A stretch of DNA of 64,000 bases from Candidatus Trichofilum aggregatum (GTDB lineage: Bacteria; Chloroflexota; Anaerolineae; Promineifilales; Promineifilaceae), in assembly GCA_016716885.1 (NCBI GenBank), contig JADJUV010000001.1, forward strand, positions 1 to 64,000, read 5' to 3'. The translations under genes and the position numbers were made by a program. Position 1 is the first letter of the stretch; each line of letters opens with the position of its first letter. The notes under the pieces were generated by a model that saw only the letters and a program-made list of their open reading frames with translations, had not been told where the DNA came from and did no database searches. Shown piece by piece: positions 8,407 to 17,553 of the stretch.

Positions 8407-10050
8407 ATGTCCAATCGTCAATCGTCAATCGTCAATCGTCAATCATTGTGGGTGCTGGTGGGGCTGGTTTTGCTCGCGGCCGCGGTCCGGTTCCCCTCTC
8501 TCTTTGCCAATAGTTTCCACGGTGATGAGGCGTTGTATGGCAGTTATGCCCGGCTCATCGGCACGTGGCAAGACCCTCTGCTCCAATCGGCCTGGGTGGA
8601 TAAACCCCCCTTCCTTTTTTATCTGCAAGCGATTTTCTACCCCATTTTGGGCACACCGGCCCCGTTTGTGGCCCGCCTGCCCAATTTCATCGCTTCGATT
8701 TTGCTGGTTCCGCTGATGGCCCGGTTGGTGTGGCAGTTGTATGGCGACGAGTGGGCGGGCTGGATCGCGGCCGCGTTTGTGGCTACCTCACCTTACACCA
8801 TCCAGTTCAGCGGCACGGCCTTTCTCGACCCGATGATGGTGTTTTGGGTGGTGGCGGGATTGGTAGTTTTGAGTTTTGAGTTTCGAGTTTCGGAGTTTCA
8901 GGTTCCAGGTTCCAGGTTCCAGGTTGGCAGAGCCTGCCTGGTCCTCGCCCACTCGCCCACTGCCCACTCGCCCACTCTCGCCGGTTTGTTCTTTGGTTTG
9001 GCGGTGGTGACGAAGTTCCAGGCGGGGCTGTTTTTGCCGTTGGTGGTGGGGGTGGGGGCACTGATGGGGTGGCGCGGCCGCGACTGGCGACGCTGGTTGA
9101 CCGGTTTTGTGCCGGTGATTCTGGCCCTGTTGCTGTGGGAACTGGCCCGTAGCGGCCAATTGACCCTGTGGCAGGGGCAGATGTTCAGCTATGGCGGCCT
9201 GCGGCTGAGTTGGTCGTGGGAATTGTGGTCGCGCCTGGAGCAGTGGGGGACGTTGTGGCAATATACGGTGGGATCGCCCGTGCTGGGATTCGGTTTGATC
9301 TTGCTTTTGCCGCTGTTTTTGGCCTTTCTCATTCAGGACGAAGATCGGCCTACTTACACCGATCAACTGTTTGTCCTCTTTACCATCGCCTACTTCCTGT
9401 TCCATTGGTTTGTGGCGATCCCGGCCTGGGATCGGTATTTGCTCCCGATTGTCCCGATCATCGGTATCATCTTAGGTCGGTTTACCGGTCGGCTGGTGGG
9501 ATTTTTTGGTCCGGCCCTGTTGCCGATTCTCCACACCCTGACCGGATTAAAGCTGACGCCACGCGGCACACGCCACACGATTTTTGCCTTGCTTCTTCTG
9601 GCCCAATTGCCGGTCGCGGCCGCGGCCGCACGTTCCGACTACCCCATCGGCGGCAATGCCAACTGGGATGAGGGCACGGCGCAGGTGGCTGAGTGGCTGG
9701 CGGATGAGCCGTATGGCACGGTGTTGTATGACCATTGGTACGGCTGGCATTGGCGGTATTATCTGTTCAACGAGCGGGTGTACCATTACTGGTTCGCCGA
9801 TAGCGAAGCTCTGTTGGACAATTTGCGCGTGTTTGGTGACGACGCGGCCGCGAAATACCTCGTTCTTCCCCCTGACCCCGCCGTGGGAGAACCCATCGCC
9901 CGCACCCTGACCGATGCCGGTTACACCCTGGAGTTGGTGGGCACGACGGAATTACCGGATGGGCAGAGTGGCGTGTCGCTCCATCGTATCGTGACGGGGC
10001 GACAGGGCGACGCGGCGAGAGGGCGACAGGGCGAGGGGGCGATGCGGTGA
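8407..10050 (+). CDS. PMT/ArnT-type polyprenyl-phosphate-sugar glycosyltransferase
   Basis: A GT39/GT83-like integral membrane glycosyltransferase, which uses lipid-linked sugars on the outer face of the membrane. The first loop has the family acidic motif FHGDEALYGSYAR, followed by WVDKPPFLFYLQ. About ten further hydrophobic segments follow, then a soluble C-terminal part with YDHWYGWHWRYYLF. I chose ATG 8407 over an in-frame ATG at 8368 because the first residues (SNRQSSIVNRQS) are already repeat-derived. Two repeat insertions are in frame: 8868-8976 (encoding FRVSEFQVPGSRFQV and HSPTAHSPT) between membrane segments, and the C-terminal tail (GRQGDAARGRQGE). The stop overlaps the start of the next gene (GTGA). 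It is probably in one pathway with the YfhO-like gene downstream. Confidence 0.83.
   Translation: MSNRQSSIVNRQSLWVLVGLVLLAAAVRFPSLFANSFHGDEALYGSYARLIGTWQDPLLQSAWVDKPPFLFYLQAIFYPILGTPAPFVARLPNFIASILLVPLMARLVWQLYGDEWAGWIAAAFVATSPYTIQFSGTAFLDPMMVFWVVAGLVVLSFEFRVSEFQVPGSRFQVGRACLVLAHSPTAHSPTLAGLFFGLAVVTKFQAGLFLPLVVGVGALMGWRGRDWRRWLTGFVPVILALLLWELARSGQLTLWQGQMFSYGGLRLSWSWELWSRLEQWGTLWQYTVGSPVLGFGLILLLPLFLAFLIQDEDRPTYTDQLFVLFTIAYFLFHWFVAIPAWDRYLLPIVPIIGIILGRFTGRLVGFFGPALLPILHTLTGLKLTPRGTRHTIFALLLLAQLPVAAAAARSDYPIGGNANWDEGTAQVAEWLADEPYGTVLYDHWYGWHWRYYLFNERVYHYWFADSEALLDNLRVFGDDAAAKYLVLPPDPAVGEPIARTLTDAGYTLELVGTTELPDGQSGVSLHRIVTGRQGDAARGRQGEGAMR
8868..8976 (+). repeat. In-frame repeat insertion inside the PMT gene
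   Basis: Two families abut: GAGTTTTGAGTTTCGAG with TTCCAGGTTCCAGG units, then CCCACTCGCCCACTG units. All stay open in the gene's frame and add about 36 residues to a loop between membrane segments. Confidence 0.85.
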
Positions 10051-13000
10051 AAGACACCATACTCAGCACTCAGCACTCAGCACTCAGCACTCAACACTCA
10101 GCGCGACGCCTTGCCCCCTACCTGCTCATCGCGCTTCTCATCCTGCTTTTTTTCCACAAACTGGCCTTCAGTAACCTGATTTTGGGGCGGGGCGACCTGT
10201 TTTTGTACTTTTACCCCTACTGGCACGCGGCCGCGGAACGGTTACGCGCCGGTTCGATCCCGCTGTGGAACCCCAATTTGTTCATGGGCGCACCCTTCCT
10301 GGCGAATAGTCAGGCCGGGGTGTTGTACCCGCTCAACTGGCCCCTCTGGTTGCTCCTGCCGACGCCGTATGCGGTGAGTGCCAGCATTCTGCTCCATCTG
10401 GTGATTGCCGGTTGGGGGACGTACCGGTTGGGTAAACGGATGCTGGGGCTGGGGGACGCGGCCGCGTTCCTCTCCGCTATCCTGTTTGCCCTCGGTGGCT
10501 ACCTGACGGCTCAGGTAGAGCATGTGAACCAGTTGCAGGGGTTGGCCTGGTTGCCGTGGATACTCTGGGCCGTGAGCAGTAAACAGTTAACAGTTAGCAG
10601 TGAGCAGTTAGCAGTGAGCAGTGAGCAGTCTCCAGTCTCTAGTCTCTCAATCTCTCAATCTCTCAGTCTCAACTCCCCATTTATCACCCGCGTGCTAGGC
10701 ATCGCCCTGTTCTTCGCTCTGCAACTTCTGGCCGGGCATACGCAGACGGCGTTTATTACTGGGGTGGGCGCGGCCGCGACAGTAGCCATTAGCAGTTGGC
10801 CGCTGGCGGCTGGCGAAAAACGCATCACGTATCACGCATCACGCGTCATCCATCAGGCCGCCCCGCTAATCCTCGGCACGATACTGGCGGTGGGGCTTGC
10901 GGCCGCGCAACTCCTGCCTACCCTCGAACTCACCGGTTTGTCCAGCCGCCAGGGGGGTCTGCCGTTCAATGAGGCCGTTTCCTTCTCCCTGCACCCGCTT
11001 CTGCTGACCCGTTCTCTGCTCCCTGGCTACGGCCAAAGCCTGTTCAGCGAATATGTCGCCTTTTTGCCGCTGACGGCTCTGTTGCTGGCGTTGGTGGGAG
11101 CCTGGCAATGGCGGCGGGATCGCGCCGTTTGGCCGGTTTTGTTGTTGGCCGGGTTGGGGTTGTTTCTGGCGTTGGGACGGTTCAATCCAGCGTACTGGCT
11201 TCTGGCGCGACTGCCCGGCTTCGATTTGTTTCGCGCCCCGGCCCGGTGGCTGGTGCTGTATGGGTTGGGGATGGCGTTGTTGGCGGGGATGGGGTGGGAG
11301 AGAGGTGAATAGTGAACAGTGGACAGTGAACAGTGGGCAGTGGCGGAAAGCCGTTCGTTGGGGGGTGGTTTTGTTGGGGTTGTTGATGGTATGGGGGTGC
11401 TCTCTGTGCCGTTGGCGCGATGGCTTCCCCTGGGCAAGAAGCTTCGCCTGAATATCCGTCCTGGTTGACGCTCATTGGCTGGCTGGCGGAATTGGTTGTT
11501 GGCCGCTGGCTGTTGGTTACCGCCGCTGGCCGCTGGCTGTTGGCCGCTGGCGGGTTGTCGCCGTGTCACCCTTCTCCTTGTCGCCGCGTCGCTTTACCTG
11601 GCTTCCCGCACCCTGCCCTACCACGCCAACCCCACCACACCAGAAGCGTTTTTTGATTTGCGGCCGCCGATAACGAGAGTTTTGAGTTCCGAGTTCCGAG
11701 TTTCGAGTTCGGAGTTTCAGGTTTCAGGTTCCAGGTTTCAGGTTGGTTGGGGAGATAACTCAGCACTCAGCACTCAGCACTCAGCACTTGATCCCCAGTC
11801 TCCAGTCTCCAGTCTCTCAGTCTCTCAATCTCGTTTTTTGAGCCTCTCCGACATCTTCTTCGATGTAGGCGATCAGGCGGAGATTGATACGATTTATGCC
11901 GGGCGGTTGTCGGCGTTGGCCCGGTTTGATTACACGGTGGCGATGAAGCAGAAAGAGGTGGTGGCCCCGAATTTGCCGCTAGTGTACGGTCTCGCGGCCG
12001 CGGATGGGTTCGATGGCGGCATTTTGCCGTTGCAGGCGTACAGCCAACTCACTACCCTGATTTTGCCCGAAGGGATGGTCACGACGGATGGCCGTCTGCG
12101 CGAGAATTTGGATGCCGTGCCCGAAGCGCGCTGGCTCGATTTGTTCAACATTGGCTATGTGATTACGGACAAAGTGGGCGATGCCTGGGTGAACGGGGTG
12201 TTTTTTGACTTGCAACATCCGGTGACGCTGACGGCCGCGGCCGCGGTCGGCCACATTCCCTCTTATGAAGCCACCGAACTCTGGCTGGTCGCCACATCCG
12301 GCGATTTTTTGGTTGACATAACCACATCATCCGGCCAAATCTGGCAACTCACCCCCGAACTTGTGTCTGACACCCTCTGGCGCGTCGTTTTCCCCGAACC
12401 CACTACCCCAACCGCCATCGCCGTGTCGCCGCGTCGCCCCCTCGCCCCCTCGCCCCCTCGCCTCAACGGCCTGAGCCTGGTAGATAGCCGCGATGGCAGT
12501 TTCCAGCCGCTGGTTTTGGGCCAGTACCGGCTGATTCACTCTGGCGATGTGAAGATTTACGAGAATTTGGATGTGTTGCCCCGGGCTTTCCTGGTGACGG
12601 CCTGGGCTGTGGCGGACGACGCGGCCGCGGCTCTTGACCTCATGCGTGACCCAGCTTTTGACCCGGCCCGGCGGGGGGTAGTGAGCAGTGAGCAGTTAGC
12701 AGTTAGCAGTGAGCAGTTACCAGTCACCAGTCTCTCAGTCTCTCAGTCTCTCAATCTCCCAATCTCCCAGTCTCCATCACTACCTATACCCCTGAACACA
12801 TCGAGATGACAGTTGACGCGGCCGCGCCCGCCCTGCTCATTCTCACTGACAGTTATTACCCTGGCTGGCAGGCCACGCTGGATGGGGAACTGGTGGCGAT
12901 ACACCAGACGGATGTGTTGTTCGGGGGGTGTTTGTGCCGCAAGGGGAACACCAGTTGATTATGTGGTTTGAGCCGGAAAGTTGGGCGCGCGGCCGCGTTG

Positions 13001-13074
13001 TTTCTCTTATTACGTTCATCCTTTGGTTGCCTCTGGTAGTTTATGGACTAAGAATTAGAAGCCGTTCCGGATAA
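10047..13074 (+). CDS. YfhO-family membrane protein with repeat insertions (frameshifted)
   Basis: A large membrane protein of the YfhO family, inferred to be involved in surface polymer glycosylation. N-terminal landmarks are GRGDLFLYFYPYWHAAAERLR, LWNPNLFMGAPFLAN and LFALGGYLTAQVEHVNQ; the C-terminus has the family motif DSYYPGWQATLDGE. Coding is continuous from GTG 10047 to 11312, then shifts near 11310-11470, 12800 and 12925, ending at a stop about 13074. The N-terminus (STQHSALSTQHSA) and three internal segments are encoded by short-unit repeats, adding VSSEQLA- and LSISQS-type sequence. Full length would be about 1000 residues, compared with 850-900 usually. It overlaps the upstream PMT gene by four bases and the convergent protease gene by about 20. 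Confidence 0.77.
10573..10672 (+). repeat. In-frame GTGAGCA/AGTCTCC repeat in yfhO-like gene
   Basis: Units of 7 bp (AGTGAGC, AGTTAGC) followed by CAGTCTCTCAATCTC units. In this frame a pure GTGAGCA array would hit TGA every 21 bases; here the units at those positions read GTTAGCA or GTTAACA, so the frame stays open and gives VSSEQLAVSSEQ. Confidence 0.88.
11685..11835 (+). repeat. Compound repeat inside yfhO-like gene
   Basis: Three families in a row: GAGTTCCGAGTTTCGAG with TTTCAGGTTCCAGG, then CTCAGCACTCAGCACTCAG, then CAGTCTCCAGTCTCTCAG. Read in the gene's frame this gives SSEFRVSSSEFQV, SALSTQHSAL and SPVSSLSVSQS with no stop. Confidence 0.85.
12681..12775 (+). repeat. Third in-frame repeat of the yfhO-like gene
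   Basis: AGTGAGCAGTTAGCAGTTAGC units followed by CAGTCTCTCAGTCTCTCAATC units, the same composite as at 10573-10672, again open in frame (VSSEQLAVSSEQLPV then SLSVSQSLN). A frameshift follows directly after it near 12800. Confidence 0.85.
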
Positions 13075-14512
13075 TTTTTTCCAGGTCGGGCATCGTGCCT
13101 ATCCCATCGTTTTGATTGACAGAGGGTGTACCATTGTTCGGGTCCCGCAAAATCATTCGTACCTGTGCCGGTGACAAGGGAGTCTGGCTGATCGTTTGAG
13201 CTTTCTTCATACTTTGTACCAGAACAGCAACTCCGGCGATAATAGCCGCGGCCGCAGATGTCCGTGCAAATATATGTAAGTAACTCAAAACCAAACTAGA
13301 AACAGGTGCATCAGGCCTATAATGGGTCGTTGTTACACCTGAACCCTGAGCATGGCAATCTATACGTGAACCATAATTAGACGATTGTTCTCGCTGATAA
13401 CGACCACCTATCCATTGTCCCCCCGCCGCTACCAGAATTGCGCCGGTATCTTTATCTGCATGTTCTGGCCGATGCAAAAATCGTCCTAAACTATCAGTTA
13501 CATCATCCAGATTCATGTTGCCATTACCAGCCGCCTCAATAATTACTAACTTCGTGGATGCCTCAAGAATTCGTGCCCGTATATGATCATCAAACTCGAC
13601 AGGCACCAACCATTGCTTCCTTTGGTCGCCATCCGCAATCTCTATTGGCGCATTTAGTTGTTTGATCAACTGTGCTTCGATGAGCAGAACATCACCAACG
13701 TTCAAACGATTTTGAGCTAAGGCAATTGCATCCGCTAGATTGGGAATGGCAGAATTTGTGTCAAACATCGAGAGTGTATAGGCGGTTGCATCTCTGGCAA
13801 TCCCTACGCAACCTTGACCATTATCTTGTGCAACCAATATCCCCAACACATTGGTACCGTGGCTTTCCTCAGTCACAAACACAGGCACTGCCCGTAATGC
13901 CTGAATAGTAGTGGCTCCCTGACCGGCCGGGAACAGATCAGGGTGGTTTAAACGCCAACCTTTTTCTAAATCAGCAAACTGAACAAGTTGACCGGTTCCT
14001 CCTGCTTCTTCCCAGGCACGAATGGCATTGATGCCACCATTCGCGGCCGCTTGCAGATAGGTCTGACGGCCAAAATGCTGATTGACCGTCTGTGGTTGCG
14101 CCGGACCAGGTCCTGCCGGTGAAGCCACATAAGCATATTCCAACAAATCCCACGATTGAAGCATTCTAACTGCTTCTTCCAGGTCGCTATCTTCAGGAAC
14201 ATCCACGACAAAAAAAGTCAAAAAGTCAATCGGCTTATAATCTGGGTCTAGCTTTCGCGCTTCCTCACTCATCTTTCTGATTTCAGCCCCAGAAAGTGAT
14301 GTATACAGCCGTTTCACGCTGATTCCGGGAAATGCCTCTGTTAACCTTTCCCATGGCAACAAACCATATTTATAGATATATTTTTCCGCCTCTTCTTCGA
14401 GATCTGCTTCATCTTCATAGCGAACAACTTCCTCACGGAATTTGAGGATAATCCGTCTTGACTGAATATACCCGTCGGGTAGTTGTGGTGATATTTCTGT
14501 TAGGGTGTTCAT
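13055..14512 (-). CDS. S8-family subtilisin-like serine protease, apparently cytoplasmic
   Basis: A 485-residue serine peptidase. The N-terminal 130 residues are a charged region without signal peptide (ISPQLPDGYIQSRRIILKFREE). The S8 core follows: catalytic Asp in FADLEKGWRLNHPDL, His in ESHGTNVLGILVA, oxyanion Asn in IEAAGNGN, and Ser in ARTSAAAAIIAGVAV. The Ser motif has Arg where Gly is usual (RTSAAA rather than GTSxAxP), but the nucleophile is present, so it is probably active. It is the last gene of a four-gene minus-strand unit, starting 3 bases after the LysM lipoprotein gene. Lack of a signal peptide beside membrane-anchored partners suggests an intracellular effector or regulated protease rather than a secreted digestive enzyme; this is inference. 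Confidence 0.88.
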   Translation of the reverse strand: MNTLTEISPQLPDGYIQSRRIILKFREEVVRYEDEADLEEEAEKYIYKYGLLPWERLTEAFPGISVKRLYTSLSGAEIRKMSEEARKLDPDYKPIDFLTFFVVDVPEDSDLEEAVRMLQSWDLLEYAYVASPAGPGPAQPQTVNQHFGRQTYLQAAANGGINAIRAWEEAGGTGQLVQFADLEKGWRLNHPDLFPAGQGATTIQALRAVPVFVTEESHGTNVLGILVAQDNGQGCVGIARDATAYTLSMFDTNSAIPNLADAIALAQNRLNVGDVLLIEAQLIKQLNAPIEIADGDQRKQWLVPVEFDDHIRARILEASTKLVIIEAAGNGNMNLDDVTDSLGRFLHRPEHADKDTGAILVAAGGQWIGGRYQREQSSNYGSRIDCHAQGSGVTTTHYRPDAPVSSLVLSYLHIFARTSAAAAIIAGVAVLVQSMKKAQTISQTPLSPAQVRMILRDPNNGTPSVNQNDGIGTMPDLEKIIRNGF

Positions 14513-14515
14513 CTC

Positions 14516-15331
14516 TCACTCTCCTTCTTCGGGCAAATATACATCGAACGAAACAGCTGCATCGTACCCAACTACCTGAATCACATAGTTGCCAGTTGAG
14601 GGTGTAGCCGGGGAACGAAAAAGATATTGTGCTCCACCCTGACTGTTGGTGACGATTATCGGTGAGTTTGCCTGGGTCACACCGTCAAGAGCAATGGTAA
14701 GGGTGATTGCTGTTTGGGGTGGAAAACTGGTCATCGTAATGGTGAACATGGTTCCTGGTAAGCCAAATTCTGGAGTCACCGCAAGTGCAGGTAAACCAGG
14801 CACCGTTGTACCAGGACCAGGACCAATATCTGCAATCGTAGGTGTCGGTGAACCATTGAGGCTATCTCTGGTAATAGGTGGTAAGGTTGGTGGAAGATAA
14901 GGAAGATATAAGGGGTTGCCAGCCTCAATATCATTCACATCAGCTAAACAGTTTACTTGCTGAATGGCCGTAATGGTCGTACCGGTTCGCTGAGCCAAAA
15001 CACCAACAGTATCGCCAGGTTGGATAGTATAGCGCACCCAATTGGCTATAAAGCCACAAAACGGACTGACTAAAGTAGGTGTCACAGTGACATCAGTCGT
15101 AAATGTGATGGCCGGTGTTGGCGAAATAATGACGGGCACAGTAACAGTTATGGTTCGGGTGATGATCATCCCAATTTGGGAACTCAGCGTGGCCGCGGTC
15201 ACCGGTACCGGAGTAGGTGGCAACAATGACGGCAGGGGTGTCAAAAACGGTGTAGAGGCATCGCTCTGGCAACCCCATAAAAGCATTCCCAACAAGGCAC
15301 AAATAATGATAAAGTAGAGATTGTTCTTCAT
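14516..15331 (-). CDS. LysM-domain lipoprotein
   Basis: A 271-residue exported lipoprotein. The signal ends in lipobox LWGC (Cys about 21), followed by a Thr/Pro-rich linker (TPLPSLLPPTPVPVT) and a stretch of beta-rich VTVTPT sequence. A LysM-like domain lies at about 98-145 (VRYTIQPGDTVGVLAQRTGTTITAIQQVN ending LYLPY); it probably binds glycan such as peptidoglycan. The C-terminal 90 residues look like an Ig-type beta domain (PEFGLPGTMFTITMTSFPPQT). The start overlaps the stop of the upstream TPR gene by four bases (ATGA), and the protease gene begins 3 bases after its stop, so the genes are almost certainly co-translated. Confidence 0.85.
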   Translation of the reverse strand: MKNNLYFIIICALLGMLLWGCQSDASTPFLTPLPSLLPPTPVPVTAATLSSQIGMIITRTITVTVPVIISPTPAITFTTDVTVTPTLVSPFCGFIANWVRYTIQPGDTVGVLAQRTGTTITAIQQVNCLADVNDIEAGNPLYLPYLPPTLPPITRDSLNGSPTPTIADIGPGPGTTVPGLPALAVTPEFGLPGTMFTITMTSFPPQTAITLTIALDGVTQANSPIIVTNSQGGAQYLFRSPATPSTGNYVIQVVGYDAAVSFDVYLPEEGE

Positions 15332-16911
15332 GGGCGAACCTCATTCTGAAGCACCAGTACAATAGAGCGAAACGATGGATTCTCTGTTAGTGCCAGAGAA
15401 TATTCTGTTGCCCTAAATGCGGTCATAACTTCACCGGCCTCCTGATATACCACTCCTTGCAGGTAATAAGCTAGCGAGGTCAATTCCCTTAAAGTAGCAT
15501 CCGGCTTGCTCTTGTCCTCATTGTAACGATCAATCACCGCCTGATAGTGAGTCAAAGCCTGATTTGCCCATACCACTTCTTGGGTAGCATCCAGGTTTGT
15601 TGCGTTGCGACGAGCACATTGAAAATTGATGCGATCACTGTTTCCCAAGCCCAGTTCCGCCTTTTCAGCAACAAATGATCCAAAAGGTTGATCTGGTAGC
15701 ATCTTGGCATCCTGATAATACCGTTCAGCTTCCGCAAATTCTCCAAATGAAAGGTAGATATTGGCCTTGGCGATATAAGCTCGACCGTAAGTTGGGTTCC
15801 GAGCAAGTGATTGCGCCAGATACGCTTGTGCCCGGGTCATTTCTTCTCGAAGTGGGCTTTCAAGAGGTAGTACAGTACAAGTTTCTTCTGGCTTCTTTCC
15901 TTTTTCTATTTGTAAGAGAGAAATATGAGAAGCATACAAGTACATGATTTCTTCGCCGGGAAAGGGAGCTTGTTGTTCGGCCGCTTTGATTGCTAAATAA
16001 ATCGCTTCATAAGCTAGATTCGGTTCAGCCAATGCCAAATAAATTAAGGCTCTGGTAAACTCCGTCAAAACACGAGTGCGTTCTTTCATTTCGCGTGTAT
16101 TTTCTAGAGAAGGGTTTATGATCTCAGCCAGGAGAAACTGAATCGAAGGTGTTAGTTGTGTTTCACCATTGATTTGACGATTAATCTCACGGATGTCAGA
16201 AAGGTATGGTGCGACAACATAAAAGAAAGGTTTTACCTGAACCTCATCGCCCAAAACGGACACTGTGCCATAAATAACGACATCGGCATTGATTCGTTCG
16301 GCAAGCTGGCGGGCCTGTTCCCCTTCCTGAATAAGGCCAATTCTGTCATGTGTAACCTGTACCACATCTGGGTCAGGATAGACATCATTAAGAAAGTTAT
16401 AAAGTAGCTGGCTCACCAACGCGGCCGCAGCCACATCCGTATCGGTCTCACCAATTTGCTCAAACTCGGCCACGGCAATATTAAAATCGCCAGTCATTTT
16501 GCGCGGCTGATTGAGATACCAGATAGTGGCTCCTAACGCGGCCGCGATCAGCACCACCATCCCCACCAAAGCCACTACCTGCCGCACATCACTAAAAACC
16601 GTAACTTGCCAATAAACCGCGCCTGCCTCGGCAATATTGACAATCTTGCCCACCTGACTGTTCGTTACCACATTGACAAACCGGTTGTGCCGATTTTCCA
16701 ATGCTTCGATCAATTCCTGGCGGGCTGTTTCATCGGTGAGTTGCGTTTGCAGGAAATGGCGCAACAGGGAACGACCCTGTCGCCGATCCCGCTCAAATTC
16801 GGCGATAACAGTTGACCCACCTTCTTGTTCCGCCGCCCAATCACGCAAAATGCGATAAAAGGCCCATTCACCTCGAATAGCTTGCCAGCGGTTTAGCCAG
16901 GTGTTCATCAT
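15328..16911 (-). CDS. Membrane-anchored TPR protein with TolB/FlgO-like domain
   Basis: A 527-residue protein. Residues 1-85 are a helical cytoplasmic region resembling effector-associated adaptor domains, ending in the motif NSQVGKIVNIAEAGAVYW. One membrane segment follows (about 108-132, VVALVGMVVLIAAALGATIWYL). Next is a FlgO/TolB-like domain (FNIAVAEFEQI to INADVVIYGTVSVLGDEVQVKP). The last 260 residues are helical repeats of TPR type (RNPTYGRAYIAKANIYLSFGEFAEAERYYQDA). The preceding small gene ends with the closely similar GGEVSKIINIGYAEVV, so the two proteins may interact through this segment. It overlaps the LysM gene by four bases. The function is unrecognised; architecture suggests a sensor or scaffold that connects an extracellular domain to cytosolic partners. 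Confidence 0.72.
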   Translation of the reverse strand: MMNTWLNRWQAIRGEWAFYRILRDWAAEQEGGSTVIAEFERDRRQGRSLLRHFLQTQLTDETARQELIEALENRHNRFVNVVTNSQVGKIVNIAEAGAVYWQVTVFSDVRQVVALVGMVVLIAAALGATIWYLNQPRKMTGDFNIAVAEFEQIGETDTDVAAAALVSQLLYNFLNDVYPDPDVVQVTHDRIGLIQEGEQARQLAERINADVVIYGTVSVLGDEVQVKPFFYVVAPYLSDIREINRQINGETQLTPSIQFLLAEIINPSLENTREMKERTRVLTEFTRALIYLALAEPNLAYEAIYLAIKAAEQQAPFPGEEIMYLYASHISLLQIEKGKKPEETCTVLPLESPLREEMTRAQAYLAQSLARNPTYGRAYIAKANIYLSFGEFAEAERYYQDAKMLPDQPFGSFVAEKAELGLGNSDRINFQCARRNATNLDATQEVVWANQALTHYQAVIDRYNEDKSKPDATLRELTSLAYYLQGVVYQEAGEVMTAFRATEYSLALTENPSFRSIVLVLQNEVRP

Positions 16912-16925
16912 TTTCCGTGGGTGCT

Positions 16926-17322
16926 TTAATCAATGTTGACGACTTCGGCATAGCCAATATTGATAATTTTGCTTACTTCACCGCCATATATCTGGACCAG
17001 AAATTTTGATCCTGGCTGTCTTGCCCGATGGCCGTAAGATGTTTGTGGACTGTTTGAGCAAAACCCGGATCATTTGTCATTTCTGAAGAAGTCGTTGTTG
17101 CAGTGTGCGCTTATGATTTGGTTGTGTGGGGAGATGGAGAAGCAGGTTCGCGGCCGCGGGCTGATCACGCCATTGTTTCTCTATGGCTCCCAACAACCCT
17201 CCTACCTTCTGCCCTGCCTGTGGCCCAACCTCTGCCATGAATGCTTCCTTCTCTTTCGCTAAAAAGGATGCAACCGCCGCTGTGGCCAAAGAAGCTAACT
17301 GGGGATAAATGAATGAATTCAT
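16926..17322 (-). CDS. Small protein sharing a VxKIxNI motif with the downstream TPR protein (frameshifted)
   Basis: ATG 17322 is chosen because AGGAG lies nine bases upstream; an in-frame start at 17415 lacks one. The protein begins MNSFIYPQLASLATAAVASFLAKEKEAF and continues to LPTQPNHKRTLQQRLLQ, where a stop interrupts at 17077. Allowing one shift there (MTNDPGFAQTVHKHLTAIGQ) and another near 16985 restores an ending GGEVSKIINIGYAEVVNID with stop at 16926, 15 bases before the next gene. The end motif matches NSQVGKIVNIAEAGAV of the next protein, which is why I believe the joined reading. Total about 130 residues, mostly helical. It resembles small adaptor domains of bacterial conflict systems only in general character. 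Confidence 0.55.
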
Positions 17323-17553
17323 CTGGTCATCTCCTGTTTCTACTTTAATGAACGAATGAATGACTCTTTTCACAGCATTCCCGGTTTCTTCCTCTATCAC
17401 ACCTCTAACACCCATCCCCTCAAAAGCCGCTATAATTACCTCGCGGCCTTAGCTGTCACAAACTTACAAATCGGACCGGCGTCACCCTGAACCGTCACTA
17501 CCTGGTTCACCGGACGCCCTTTCCCCAAATTCCTAAAAAGTGAGGAGAAACCA

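Noticed and set aside
8788..9405. A 205-residue minus-strand ORF opposite the PMT gene
   Set aside because: It is rich in Gln/Pro/His and lies antisense to a well-supported membrane protein; a shadow frame.
15042..15317. Plus-strand ORF opposite the LysM lipoprotein
   Set aside because: Val/Thr-rich shadow of a gene with a clear lipobox, LysM motif and four-base operon overlap.
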